A stretch of DNA of 23,237 nt from an uncultured Lachnospiraceae bacterium. GTDB lineage: Bacteria; Bacillota; Clostridia; Lachnospirales; Lachnospiraceae. Below, in pieces: positions 1-6,988 of the stretch. The DNA is taken from NCBI GenBank assembly GCA_959022495.1, contig CAUEYX010000045.1, forward strand, positions 1-23,237, in the 5' to 3' direction. A program made the position numbers and the translations under genes. Within the stretch, counting starts at the first letter, position 1. Each line of letters begins with the position of its first letter. The notes under the pieces were generated by a model. That model ran no database searches. It was not told where the DNA came from and saw only the letters and a program-made list of their open reading frames with translations.

Positions 1-727
1 TAAGGGTGGCAAGCTGTTTCGTACAGCCTTTATCAGAATAGACACCATACGTTGCGCCAGCGATTGCGTAAAGCCCGTTGCCGTCTGTAATGCTGGCATT
101 ACTGGAAGTCTTTTTCAAAGTGGCGTTTCCTACGGCAAGTTTCGCCCAGAACTGCCCTAAGTCCTGTCCCTCGCCAGAGTAGATGTAACCGCCACATTCA
201 TAGCGTCCCTTGTTCTCTTTGACAAAGGCTTTCGCCCCAGAATACACTTCGTCCTGTACGGCTTTTGAGATTTCATCATAAGAAGCTCGCACGTTGTCGC
301 ACTGCCAGCCAAGATGAACGCTCAATCTCTGCCAGACAACGCACTGTTCCAAAAGGTACACCTGTTTGTAGTTAAGCCCGCTGTGGCTGTTGGCGTACTG
401 CTTGACGTATTCCAAAGAGAGGGCAACGTCCGCTATCTGGTCGGCACTCATACGGGTGCTTGCGTCCACTCTGGTCTTGTAGCCGTTCTGGAAGTCGGTA
501 TTGATGTCAATACAGTAGGCGGTTTCGCCCTCAACTTTCATGTAGCCCTCATTGAATGTCGAACCGATAGAGCCGTCATTCATTACCTTTTCCACGATAC
601 CGACACGCTCCGCACTTTCTGTCCAGTATTGCTTTTCAGAAGCATGGACAGCGGTAGTCGGCATAGCGGTAGCGATAGTCGCAAGGGCAAGGAAGCCCGT
701 AGCTAATCGCTTTAATATCTTTTTCAT
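1..727 (-). CDS. Thioester-domain (Cys-Gln) SpaA-type surface protein, C-terminus beyond window
   Basis: The reading frame opens with ATG at 727 behind an AAAGGAGA ribosome site and runs off the left edge after 242 residues. Residues 1-29 are a signal peptide (KKILKRL, a hydrophobic stretch, then an Ala-rich cleavage zone ending VHAS). Residues about 38-200 look like a thioester adhesin domain. Cys72 sits in an AYCID motif and Gln128 in LEQCVVW, the pattern that forms an internal Cys-Gln thioester able to bond covalently to host or surface amines. From about 213 a SpaA/Cna-B-like prealbumin domain begins (GLYAIAGATYGVYSDKGC). The full protein is probably long, with several such domains and a sortase signal. 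The gene points away from the chromosome and lies about 160 bases inside the presumed element end. Family knowledge gives the adhesin role; the target is unknown. Confidence 0.75.
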   Translation of the reverse strand, partial: MKKILKRLATGFLALATIATAMPTTAVHASEKQYWTESAERVGIVEKVMNDGSIGSTFNEGYMKVEGETAYCIDINTDFQNGYKTRVDASTRMSADQIADVALSLEYVKQYANSHSGLNYKQVYLLEQCVVWQRLSVHLGWQCDNVRASYDEISKAVQDEVYSGAKAFVKENKGRYECGGYIYSGEGQDLGQFWAKLAVGNATLKKTSSNASITDGNGLYAIAGATYGVYSDKGCTKQLATL

Positions 728-756
728 AGCTTAAATTCTCCTTTCGATTTTAGGGT

Positions 757-789
757 AAAAAAATAGACGCTCAATTTTTTGAACGTCTA
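757..789 (-). terminator. Intrinsic terminator in the leader of the thioester protein gene
   Basis: On the minus strand TAGACGTTCAA and TTGAGCGTCTA form an 11-bp stem with one wobble pair around a short A loop, followed by seven Ts (763-757). It ends 30 bases before the ATG at 727. Since the next gene reads the same way, this is either an insulator against read-through from the interrupted amidase promoter or a leader attenuator. A possible -10 box (TATTAT) lies upstream around 853-862, but no clear -35 was found. Confidence 0.7.
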
Positions 790-877
790 CTTAACGAAAA
801 GGCTTGTCCTTTCTTACATATTCAATTTGATATAGGTATAGCAGTTGCCTTTCTATAATAATGTAGTTTTACTTGCG

Positions 878-925
878 CTATTGATATGCCCCGTGCCCGG
901 CATCTAACATGATAGAAACTGGCAT
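878..925 (-). pseudogene. 5' remnant of an N-acetylmuramoyl-L-alanine amidase gene
   Basis: An ATG at 925 with an AAGGA ribosome site opens a 15-codon frame reading MPVSIMLDAGHGAYQ and then TAG. IMLDAGHG is the N-terminal strand and zinc-ligand motif of the Amidase_3 family of cell-wall amidases, which normally run to about 180 residues or more. Family-like sequence ends at the GHG codons (890-898) and the following codons appear to come from the inserted element. The gene would have been transcribed on the same strand as the CNNM gene just upstream of it. A chance 15-codon match is possible, but the motif sits at the right position from the start and has a ribosome site. Confidence 0.6.
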
Positions 926-988
926 AATGGTAGTTCCTTTTCTGCTTAATCTATAATAGAATATTCACAGGTGAAAAAAAGGTGAATA

Positions 989-1016
989 AAAAACGGCCTC
1001 CGACGAGACCGTTTTT
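989..1016 (-). terminator. Intrinsic terminator after the CNNM gene
   Basis: AAAACGG..CTC and GAG..CCGTTTT form a stem around CGAC with one internal mismatch. It has A/T runs on both sides, so it could work in both directions. It directly follows the stop codon of the minus-strand gene at 1018. Confidence 0.8.
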
Positions 1017-1017
1017 A

Positions 1018-2394
1018 TTATTCAGAACGCGGTTCTGTATTTTCCTGTCTGTTATGGCCGGCAGGGGCTGCCCCGCTCTCTTTTGCCATTTCTGCTGTTT
1101 TTCCGCCGCTTTCGGAATCCGGGCCGGCTTCTGCTTCGACCCGTTCCGGAAGATATACATGCACGCTTTCCACGCGGTTTTTATCGAGGGACTCTACAAT
1201 AAGGCGGATACCGTCGTCTGTCTTCACTTCGTCCCCGGTCTCCGGAAGACGGTCTAGATGTTCAATGATAAAACCGCCCAGAGAGTCATAGTCCTCGGAG
1301 GCAAATCCCGTCTCAAGACGGTCGTTGACATCGTCCAAGTTCACAGAGCCTTCGATGATATATTCCCGGTCAGAAATCTGCCGGATCAGCTCATCTTCTG
1401 TCTCATCGTACTCGTCGTGGATCTCACCTACGATTTCCTCCAGGATATCTTCCAGCGTAATCAGGCCGGCCATCTCTCCGTATTCGTCCAGGACGATCGC
1501 GATATTGAAGGTGGAGTCCCTCATTTCCACAAGCAGTTCCGAAATGCTTTTGAATTCATACGTAAAATGTGGTTTGCGCATGATATCCCGGATGTGGAAC
1601 GGCTGGTTCTTGTCATAGAGCAGCAGATCCTTCATATTAATAATACCGACAATGTTATCCTGTGTATCTTCATAGACAGGGAGCCTGGTAAATTTGTCTT
1701 CGCGGAAGATTTCGATCAGTTCCTCGTACGTATTGTTGACGTCCGCGAATGTGACATGCACGCGGGGGACCATGATATCTTTGGCATTGGCGTCCCCGAG
1801 ATCGAATACATTATAGATCATTTCCTTTTCGTCGGACTCGATGATGCCGTCCTCGTGGCTTACGTCCACGATGGTGCGCAGTTCATCTTCCGTGATCCCT
1901 TTGCCGGATGCGTCCGGGTCTACGCGGAGCAGAAACATGATGCCCCGTGAGAAAAGATTGATCACAAAAATGACGGGAGTCATGATAATCATAAAGAAAC
2001 GGATGATGCCGATATATCTAAGCGAAAGCTTTTCCGCGTTAATGGTCGCGTAATTCTTAGGCGTGATCTCTCCAAATACGAGGATCGCGACAGTGAGGAC
2101 AGCGGTTGAAATGCTGACCATATAACCTCCGAAAGTATAGGCAAGTGATGTGGCAAGTGCGGACGCGGAAAGATTTACAATATTATTTCCAATCAGAATG
2201 GCGCTGAGCATTTTGGACGTATGATTCTCTGTAACGTCGAGGACCATTGCGGCGCGTTTGTTCCCTGCATCCGCAAGGGTGCGCAGCCGAAGCTTGTTAA
2301 CAGACATCAGCGCGGTTTCATTAGACGAGAAAAATGCGGAAAGCATTAACAGAATTACAAGTATAATTAATTGAAAACTGTCACCAGAATCCAC
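1018..2394 (-). CDS. CNNM/CorC (HlyC)-type membrane protein with CBS pair
   Basis: The protein has 458 residues. The start is GTG at 2394, with AAGGAG 13 bases upstream. The first 190 or so residues form the CNNM (DUF21) membrane domain: hydrophobic segments at about 8-30, 60-90, 93-115 and 125-155, with the SSNETAL and GEITPK motifs typical of the family. A CBS-domain pair follows (about 205-330, including VPRVHV and DEYGEMAGLITLEDILEEIVGEI), then a CorC_HlyC domain (about 345-420). The last 40 residues are charged and low in complexity. Relatives are proposed to export or regulate Mg2+/Co2+; the older label hemolysin is misleading. The gene is monocistronic, divergent from murB, and has its own promoter and terminator. 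Substrate specificity cannot be read from the sequence. Confidence 0.9.
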   Translation of the reverse strand: MDSGDSFQLIILVILLMLSAFFSSNETALMSVNKLRLRTLADAGNKRAAMVLDVTENHTSKMLSAILIGNNIVNLSASALATSLAYTFGGYMVSISTAVLTVAILVFGEITPKNYATINAEKLSLRYIGIIRFFMIIMTPVIFVINLFSRGIMFLLRVDPDASGKGITEDELRTIVDVSHEDGIIESDEKEMIYNVFDLGDANAKDIMVPRVHVTFADVNNTYEELIEIFREDKFTRLPVYEDTQDNIVGIINMKDLLLYDKNQPFHIRDIMRKPHFTYEFKSISELLVEMRDSTFNIAIVLDEYGEMAGLITLEDILEEIVGEIHDEYDETEDELIRQISDREYIIEGSVNLDDVNDRLETGFASEDYDSLGGFIIEHLDRLPETGDEVKTDDGIRLIVESLDKNRVESVHVYLPERVEAEAGPDSESGGKTAEMAKESGAAPAGHNRQENTEPRSE

Positions 2395-2462
2395 GGTTTT
2401 GATTTCACTCCTTCATAATAAAACAGCCGTGATACGGCGTAAAAATTTATAGATACTGAATT

Positions 2463-2491
2463 AGTATACACTGTCTGCGCGGAATTTGCAA
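2463..2491 (-). promoter_or_regulatory. Promoter of the CNNM gene
   Basis: On the minus strand TTGCAA (2491-2486) and TATACT (2468-2463) are separated by exactly 17 bases, about 70 bases ahead of the GTG start. This is a good sigma-A-type match. Confidence 0.7.
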
Positions 2492-2508
2492 GATTTCTGT
2501 CTGTTGTC

Positions 2509-2537
2509 TTTACTTTAAAGCCCCGGTGCACTATAAT
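2509..2537 (+). promoter_or_regulatory. Promoter of the murB-rapZ-whiA-HPr operon
   Basis: TTTACT (2509-2514) is followed after 17 bases by a perfect TATAAT (2532-2537), 39 bases before the preferred murB start. It is back to back with the CNNM promoter, with no overlap of core boxes. Confidence 0.7.
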
Positions 2538-2575
2538 GTCTAGGAAATAAAATATGAAAACGAATGGAGAAATCG

Positions 2576-3481
2576 ATGGATTTATACAAGGAATTATGTG
2601 CGGCGGCAGGCGCGGATCATGTGCTTGCTGACGAGCCGATGAGCAGACATACGACTTTCCGGATCGGCGGCCCGGCAGACTATTTTGTCACTGTGTCCCG
2701 CGTGGAGGAGATCCGGGAGATTATCGGGATCTGCCGTAGAAATGCAACGGCTTATTATATTATAGGAAATGGAAGTGACCTGCTTGTCGGCGACAAGGGA
2801 TACCGCGGCGTGATCATTCAGATTTTTAAAAGGATGAATGATATCCGCGTGGAGGGCGAGCGGATCTTTGTGCAGGCGGGAGCGCTCCTGTCGAAGACCG
2901 CGGCGGCGGCATGCGAAGCGTCCCTGACGGGAATGGAGTTCGCCTCAGGCATACCGGGAACCATGGGCGGCGCGCTCAGGATGAACGCGGGCGCTTATGG
3001 GGGCGAGATGAGCCAGATTGTGGAGTCGGCGGATATCCTTACCGTGGATGGAGAGGTGAAGACCCTGTCCGTGGAGGAGCTGGGAATGGGATACCGCACG
3101 AGTGTGATCTCCAGGAATGACTTCGTGGCGCTGGGCGCGGTCCTGAAGCTTGCGAAGGGAGACCGCGCGGCGATCCGAGCCCGCATGGAGGAATTAAAAG
3201 AGAAAAGAATCGCGAAACAGCCTTTGGAATACGGCAGCGCGGGAAGTACATTTAAACGTCCGGAAGGGTACTTTGCGGGGAAACTGATTGAGGATGCAGG
3301 GCTCTGCGGATACCGTGTAGGGGATGCGCAGGTGTCGGAAAAGCACTGCGGTTTTGTAATCAACAGAGGCAGCGCGACGGCGGCTGAGGTGGCGCGGCTG
3401 ATGGAAGACGTAGCGGACCGGGTGGAGGAAAAATTCGGGGTAAGGCTGCAGCCGGAAGTAAAGAAGATAGGAGAATTTTAG
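2576..3481 (+). CDS. murB: UDP-N-acetylenolpyruvoylglucosamine reductase
   Basis: MurB reduces the enolpyruvyl group of UDP-GlcNAc-enolpyruvate with NADPH and FAD to give UDP-MurNAc, in the cytoplasm, for peptidoglycan. The start at 2576 (301 residues) is preferred over the in-frame ATG at 2564 because GGAG at 2566-2569 sits six bases before it, while the upstream ATG has no good ribosome site. FAD-domain motifs are IIGNGSDLLV (about 63-72) and ASGIPGTMGGALRMNAGAYG (about 123-142). The substrate-domain motif GSAGSTFKRP (about 220-229) carries the proton-donating Ser, and the C-terminal PEVK Glu is present. It is the first gene of a tight operon, with three bases before rapZ. Confidence 0.97.
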   Translation: MDLYKELCAAAGADHVLADEPMSRHTTFRIGGPADYFVTVSRVEEIREIIGICRRNATAYYIIGNGSDLLVGDKGYRGVIIQIFKRMNDIRVEGERIFVQAGALLSKTAAAACEASLTGMEFASGIPGTMGGALRMNAGAYGGEMSQIVESADILTVDGEVKTLSVEELGMGYRTSVISRNDFVALGAVLKLAKGDRAAIRARMEELKEKRIAKQPLEYGSAGSTFKRPEGYFAGKLIEDAGLCGYRVGDAQVSEKHCGFVINRGSATAAEVARLMEDVADRVEEKFGVRLQPEVKKIGEF

Positions 3482-3484
3482 ACA

Positions 3485-4363
3485 ATGCGTTTTGTTATCG
3501 TGACGGGAATGTCCGGGGCAGGGAAGTCCACTGCCCTGAAGATGCTGGAGGATATGGGGTATTTCTGCGTGGATAATCTTCCGATCCCGCTTCTGCTGCG
3601 TTTTGTTGAGATGTTCAGAGAGCCGGACGACGAGGTGAAAAAGATCGCACTTGGGATCGATGTCAGAGGCGGCCAGGATTTCTCGGGATTAAAGGAAGTA
3701 CTGGATGAGATGGATGACCGGGAGATCCGGTATGAGATCCTCTTTCTGGATGCCAATGACGATGTGCTGATCAAGCGCTACAAAGAGACCAGGCGCCATC
3801 ATCCGCTGAGCGGTTCCGGCAGGGTGGATACGGGGATCGCGAAAGAGCGCGAGAAAATCATGTTCTTAAAAATGAGGGCTTCTTATATACTGGATACGAG
3901 CAGACTGCTGACAAGGGAGCTCAAGATTGAGCTGGAGAAGATCTTTGTAGAGGGAAAAAGCTTCTGCAGCCTTTATATCACAGTGATGTCCTTTGGGTTC
4001 AAGTACGGTATCCCCCAGGACTCGGATCTTGTTTTTGACGTGCGTTTCCTGCCCAATCCCTACTATATAGATGAACTCAGGGAAAAAAATGGAAATGACC
4101 CGGAGGTGCAGGACTATGTGATGGAAAATGACAAAGCGCGGGTATTCCTGGACAAACTGAAGGACATGGTGGATTTTCTTATTCCCAATTATATCCTGGA
4201 AGGGAAGAATCAGCTCGTGATATCTATCGGGTGTACAGGCGGAAAGCACCGGTCTGTGACACTGGCCAATGCGCTGTACCATAAGCTGGAAGAACAAGGA
4301 AATTACGGAGTGCGTATCGAACACCGGGATATCGGGAAAGATACGATCACAAAAAGGAAGTGA
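3485..4363 (+). CDS. rapZ: RapZ/YvcJ-type nucleotide-binding protein
   Basis: The protein has 292 residues, the usual family length. An N-terminal P-loop (GMSGAGKST, 8-16) precedes the family VDNLP motif. The C-terminal domain holds GCTGGKHRSV, the RapZ-C signature. In E. coli RapZ adapts RNase E to the small RNA GlmZ and so sets glucosamine-6-phosphate synthesis; in Bacillus the homologue YvcJ binds and hydrolyses nucleotides and affects competence. No GlmZ pathway is expected in Clostridia, so the RNA-adapter role should not be assumed. The ribosome site AGGAG lies inside the end of murB, which suggests translational linkage. The gene is five bases ahead of the whiA start. The common neighbour yvcK is absent here. 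Confidence 0.93.
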   Translation: MRFVIVTGMSGAGKSTALKMLEDMGYFCVDNLPIPLLLRFVEMFREPDDEVKKIALGIDVRGGQDFSGLKEVLDEMDDREIRYEILFLDANDDVLIKRYKETRRHHPLSGSGRVDTGIAKEREKIMFLKMRASYILDTSRLLTRELKIELEKIFVEGKSFCSLYITVMSFGFKYGIPQDSDLVFDVRFLPNPYYIDELREKNGNDPEVQDYVMENDKARVFLDKLKDMVDFLIPNYILEGKNQLVISIGCTGGKHRSVTLANALYHKLEEQGNYGVRIEHRDIGKDTITKRK

Positions 4364-4367
4364 GTGT

Positions 4368-5333
4368 ATGTCATTTTCCGGGAAAGTCAGGGAAGAGCTG
4401 GCAGGGAACATCAGTCCGGCGAGACACTGCCGGATAGCGGAGACTGCCGCGTTTATCGGGATGTGCGGAACAGTCGTTATCAACAGCTTTGACAGATACA
4501 GTATCAAAATCCATTCTGAAAATCTTCTTGTTGCAAGAAAAGTCTTTACATTGCTGCAAAAAACATTTAATATAAAAACTGATATCTCTGTCAGGAGAAA
4601 TATCAAAAAGGAAAGTGTATCTTATGCGGTGATCGTCAGAAAGCATGAAGATGCAGTGCGGGTCCTTCAGGCGGCAAAGATGATCGGCGGGCGGCAGAAG
4701 AACGCGGATGACATTCCAGTGTTCAGTCCCCTTGTGATCCAGCAGACATGCTGTAAAAGGGCGTTCCTGCGCGGGGCGTTCCAGGCAGCAGGGTCAATGA
4801 GCGATCCGAACAAATCATATCATTTTGAGATTGTCTGTTCCTCGCCCGAAACGGCGCGGCAGATACAGAGCGTGATATGCAGTTTCGGACTGGATGCGAA
4901 AATCGTACCCCGCAAGAAAACATTTGTCGTGTATTTGAAGGAAGGATCTCAGATAGTGGATATCCTGAATGTAATGGAGGCGCATGTATCCCTTATGGAG
5001 CTTGAGAACGTCAGGATACTCAAGGAGATGCGCAATTCTGTTAACAGGAAGGTAAACTGCGAGACTGCCAACATTAATAAGACTGTGTCAGCGGCGGTGA
5101 AACAGGTTGAGGACATTACATATCTCAGGGATACGGTGGGATTTGACCACCTTCCGGAGAATCTGGTGGAGGCGGCTTACGCCCGTCTGGATCACCCGGA
5201 GGCGACCCTGAAGGAGCTCGGCGAGGCGCTGACTCCGCCCGTGGGAAAGTCCGGCATCAACCACAGGCTGCGCAGGCTGAGCGAGATGGCAGACAAGGTA
5301 AGGCAGGAACACAAGGAGGATTATTATGATTAA
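4368..5333 (+). CDS. whiA: WhiA DNA-binding regulator
   Basis: The product is 321 residues from ATG 4368, just after the rapZ stop, with AAGGA ahead. A longer in-frame reading from 4269 lies inside rapZ and is rejected. It starts with SFSGKVREEL, followed by the degenerate LAGLIDADG-homing-endonuclease-like fold (about 85-215, including RGAFQAAGSM). The C-terminus has the WhiA helix-turn-helix (about 230-310, ending GKSGINHRLRRL). In actinomycetes WhiA activates sporulation-septation genes. In Bacillus it is nucleoid-associated and affects division and chromosome segregation. Its stop overlaps the next gene by eight bases, so the two are translationally coupled. Confidence 0.95.
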   Translation: MSFSGKVREELAGNISPARHCRIAETAAFIGMCGTVVINSFDRYSIKIHSENLLVARKVFTLLQKTFNIKTDISVRRNIKKESVSYAVIVRKHEDAVRVLQAAKMIGGRQKNADDIPVFSPLVIQQTCCKRAFLRGAFQAAGSMSDPNKSYHFEIVCSSPETARQIQSVICSFGLDAKIVPRKKTFVVYLKEGSQIVDILNVMEAHVSLMELENVRILKEMRNSVNRKVNCETANINKTVSAAVKQVEDITYLRDTVGFDHLPENLVEAAYARLDHPEATLKELGEALTPPVGKSGINHRLRRLSEMADKVRQEHKEDYYD

Positions 5334-5586
5334 AACACCTGTTGTAGTAAAGACAGAAGCGGGATTTGACGGAAGACCGATTGCACTGCTCGTGCAGGAA
5401 GCCAGCCAGTACGCGAGCAAGATCTACATCCAGATCGGCGAGAAAAATATTAATGCGAAGAGCATTATGGGGATGATGAGCTTAAGCCTTGCAGATGGCG
5501 AGAAGATTACGGTGGTAACCGAGGGGGAAGACGAGAAGAAAGCGGCAGAGGGTATACGGACATTTTTTGCAAATAACGCCTGCTGA
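5326..5586 (+). CDS. HPr-like protein with Asp15 and Ser46 (Crh-like)
   Basis: An 86-residue HPr-fold protein. The normal HPr active-site stretch GIHARPA is GFDGRPI here: position 15, the phosphorylatable His of the sugar PTS, is Asp, while Arg17 and Pro18 remain. The regulatory serine is intact at position 46 in NAKSIMGMMSL, the site used by HPr kinase/phosphorylase. The protein should therefore be unable to carry PTS phosphate but able to be Ser-phosphorylated, like Bacillus Crh (which has Gln15 and sits next to yvcL/whiA). A role in CcpA-linked catabolite control is inferred from that parallel. GGAGG lies inside the whiA end, and the start overlaps whiA by eight bases. Whether Asp15 mimics phospho-His is unknown. 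Confidence 0.88.
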   Translation: MIKTPVVVKTEAGFDGRPIALLVQEASQYASKIYIQIGEKNINAKSIMGMMSLSLADGEKITVVTEGEDEKKAAEGIRTFFANNAC

Positions 5587-5649
5587 TATAAGACAGGAAG
5601 AACGCTGGAATATAGCGGACTCCAGATAAATAGACAAATGCGATGAGGG

Positions 5650-5680
5650 AGGCTGTGCGAAACGTGCAGCCTTTCTTTAT
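5650..5680 (+). terminator. Terminator of the murB operon
   Basis: AGGCTGTGCG and CGTGCAGCCT pair (two wobble pairs) around an AAA loop, followed by TTCTTTATT. It lies 63 bases after the HPr-like gene. Confidence 0.8.
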
Positions 5681-5768
5681 TATCCGTGAGGTGAAAGGGC
5701 CCCGAAGTACCTCCTCGGAACCCGCGGCACACAGATAATGAGGTGTATGGATAGGAAGGGGACATATT

Positions 5769-6692
5769 ATGAAAAAAATGCTGTTTATATACAATCCAAA
5801 TGCAGGGACAGGGGCCTTAAAGCCCAAACTGTCTGACGTGCTGGATATCTTTACGAAAAACGGGTATGAGGTGACCGTCTATCCCACACAGAAGCCCCAT
5901 GACGCTGTTGAAAAGATCCAGTCTTTTCAGGAAGATTATGACCTGATCGTGTGCAGCGGAGGCGACGGAACGCTGGATGAAGCTGTGACAGGGATGCAGC
6001 TGCGGGGGACAGACATTCCCCTGGGGTATATCCCGGCCGGGACGACCAATGATTTCGCTTCCAGCCTGGGGATCGCCCGGGATATCCTTGGAGCGGCGGA
6101 TACCGCGGTAAACGGTGTGCCATTCTCCTGTGATGTGGGGATGTTTAACGACGATCATTTTATCTACATAGCGGCATTCGGGCTCTTCACGGATGTGTCT
6201 TATGAGACGAAACAGAGCATGAAAAATATCCTCGGGCATCTTGCCTATGTGCTGGAAGGGACCAAGCGGATTTTTAACATTCCTTCTTATAGAATAAAAG
6301 TGACCCATGACGGAGAGTCTTTTGAGGATGAATTTATCTTCGGAATGGTGACAAATTCCAGGTCTGTCGGAGGTTTCAAAGGGATTATAGGAACGGACGT
6401 GGTTTTTGATGACGGGGAATTCGAGGTGACACTGATCAGGACACCGAAGAACCCTCTTGAGCTGAATGAGCTGCTGGGCGCGATTGTGATGAAACAGATT
6501 AATCCCCAGAGAATGTACTCGTTTAAGTCGGGTAATATCGAATTTGAGTGCGAAGAAGAGATCCCGTGGACCTTGGACGGAGAATTCGGGGGGGCGCACC
6601 GGGAGGTTGTAATAAAAGATAAAATGCGGGCGCTGAAGATCATGGTGAGGCAGGATAAGGCGGCAGGTCTGTCCGTCTCCGGAGATGCTTGA
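5769..6692 (+). CDS. Diacylglycerol/lipid kinase family protein (DgkB/YegS type)
   Basis: The protein has 307 residues. The N-terminal catalytic domain shows NPNAGTG (9-15), the nucleotide-binding GGDGT (64-68) and IPAGTTNDFA (88-97), all hallmarks of the DAGK catalytic family. The C-terminal half carries the beta-sandwich with GMVTNSRSVGGFKGI and the EEEIPWTLDGE segment. Soluble members such as DgkB phosphorylate diacylglycerol released during membrane and lipoteichoic-acid turnover. Sphingoid or other lipids are possible substrates in gut bacteria. It starts at 5769 behind AGGAAGGGG, after the murB-operon terminator, so it is likely a separate transcript, although no clear promoter was found in 5681-5768. 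Confidence 0.9.
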   Translation: MKKMLFIYNPNAGTGALKPKLSDVLDIFTKNGYEVTVYPTQKPHDAVEKIQSFQEDYDLIVCSGGDGTLDEAVTGMQLRGTDIPLGYIPAGTTNDFASSLGIARDILGAADTAVNGVPFSCDVGMFNDDHFIYIAAFGLFTDVSYETKQSMKNILGHLAYVLEGTKRIFNIPSYRIKVTHDGESFEDEFIFGMVTNSRSVGGFKGIIGTDVVFDDGEFEVTLIRTPKNPLELNELLGAIVMKQINPQRMYSFKSGNIEFECEEEIPWTLDGEFGGAHREVVIKDKMRALKIMVRQDKAAGLSVSGDA

Positions 6693-6722
6693 GAAAAAAA
6701 TGAAGAAAATTGAAAAAAACGC

Positions 6723-6751
6723 TTGCATTATGAAAAATCATATGGTATATT
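6723..6751 (+). promoter_or_regulatory. Promoter of tRNA-Glu
   Basis: TTGCAT (6723-6728) and TATATT (6746-6751) are 17 bases apart, 43 bases ahead of the mature tRNA. Confidence 0.75.
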
Positions 6752-6752
6752 A

Positions 6753-6787
6753 ATATTCGCTGTGAGGCACTGCCATACAGCGAATAT
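6753..6787 (+). repeat. Perfect 11-bp inverted repeat in the pre-tRNA leader
   Basis: ATATTCGCTGT and ACAGCGAATAT (6753-6763 and 6777-6787) are perfect complements. Inside the 13-base loop GGC and GCC can extend the fold. The structure fills nearly the whole 5' leader between the -10 box and the tRNA start at 6794. It could be an RNA hairpin steering RNase processing, or a DNA operator. Confidence 0.75.
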
Positions 6788-6793
6788 GAATAA

Positions 6794-6865
6794 GGCTCCG
6801 TGGTCAAGCGGTCAAGACGCTAGCCTCTCACGCTGGAATCAGGGGTTCGATTCCCCTCGGAGTCA
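6794..6865 (+). tRNA. tRNA-Glu (anticodon CTC)
   Basis: A complete cloverleaf is visible. The acceptor stem is GGCTCCG/CGGAGTC (one G-T pair), the D stem GTC/GAC, the anticodon stem CTAGC/GCTGG with loop CTCTCAC, and the T stem AGGGG/CCCCT with TTCGATT. Loop positions 34-36 are CTC, which read the Glu codon GAG. The discriminator is A and no CCA is encoded. A single-gene transcript with its own promoter and terminator is indicated. Confidence 0.95.
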
Positions 6866-6866
6866 T

Positions 6867-6915
6867 TTGAAAAGTCTTGGAAACAAGGCTTTTTTGTTGT
6901 TTAAAAATAGTAAGG
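6867..6915 (+). repeat. Direct repeat copy 1 (tRNA-terminator repeat)
   Basis: A 49-base stretch beginning TTGAAAAGTCTTG and ending AATAGTAAGG matches 7679-7728 at roughly 42 of 50 positions by eye, in the same orientation. The two copies bracket the toxin-antitoxin genes. Confidence 0.8.
6872..6895 (+). terminator. Terminator of tRNA-Glu (copy 1 of a flanking repeat)
   Basis: AAGTCTTG and CAAGGCTT pair around GAAA, followed by a run of Ts, seven bases after the tRNA. Nearly the same sequence recurs at 7684-7708. Confidence 0.85.
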
Positions 6916-6988
6916 TAATCAAAAATCAAGTGATGCATTAAAAGCTAAATATATAAATATTGCATATAATATAATATATAGAAAGAGA

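Larger units (their letters stand above)
1..889. mobile_element. One end of an integrated mobile element (probably conjugative)
   Basis: The sequence left of about 889 differs in character from the chromosomal genes to the right. It carries a surface-adhesin gene of a type often seen as cargo of Tn916/Tn1549-like conjugative elements of Firmicutes. The right edge is placed at 884-892 because an amidase reading frame on the minus strand (see 878-925) loses its family sequence there and hits a stop four codons later. No integrase, relaxase or transfer gene is inside the window, so the element type cannot be named. The other junction, with the rest of the amidase, should lie beyond the left edge. 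Seen: the broken amidase start and the adhesin. Inferred: that this is an integrated element rather than a simple rearrangement. Confidence 0.5.

Noticed and set aside
1258..1950. A 230-residue open frame on the plus strand
   Set aside because: Antisense to the CNNM gene, whose motifs are unambiguous; no ribosome site or family resemblance.
5817..6728. A 303-residue open frame on the minus strand
   Set aside because: It lies entirely antisense to the lipid kinase gene, has no family motif, and its composition (many His, Arg, Pro, Cys) is typical of a shadow frame.
6723..6941. A 72-residue open frame over the tRNA
   Set aside because: It runs through the promoter, tRNA and terminator and is a chance frame.
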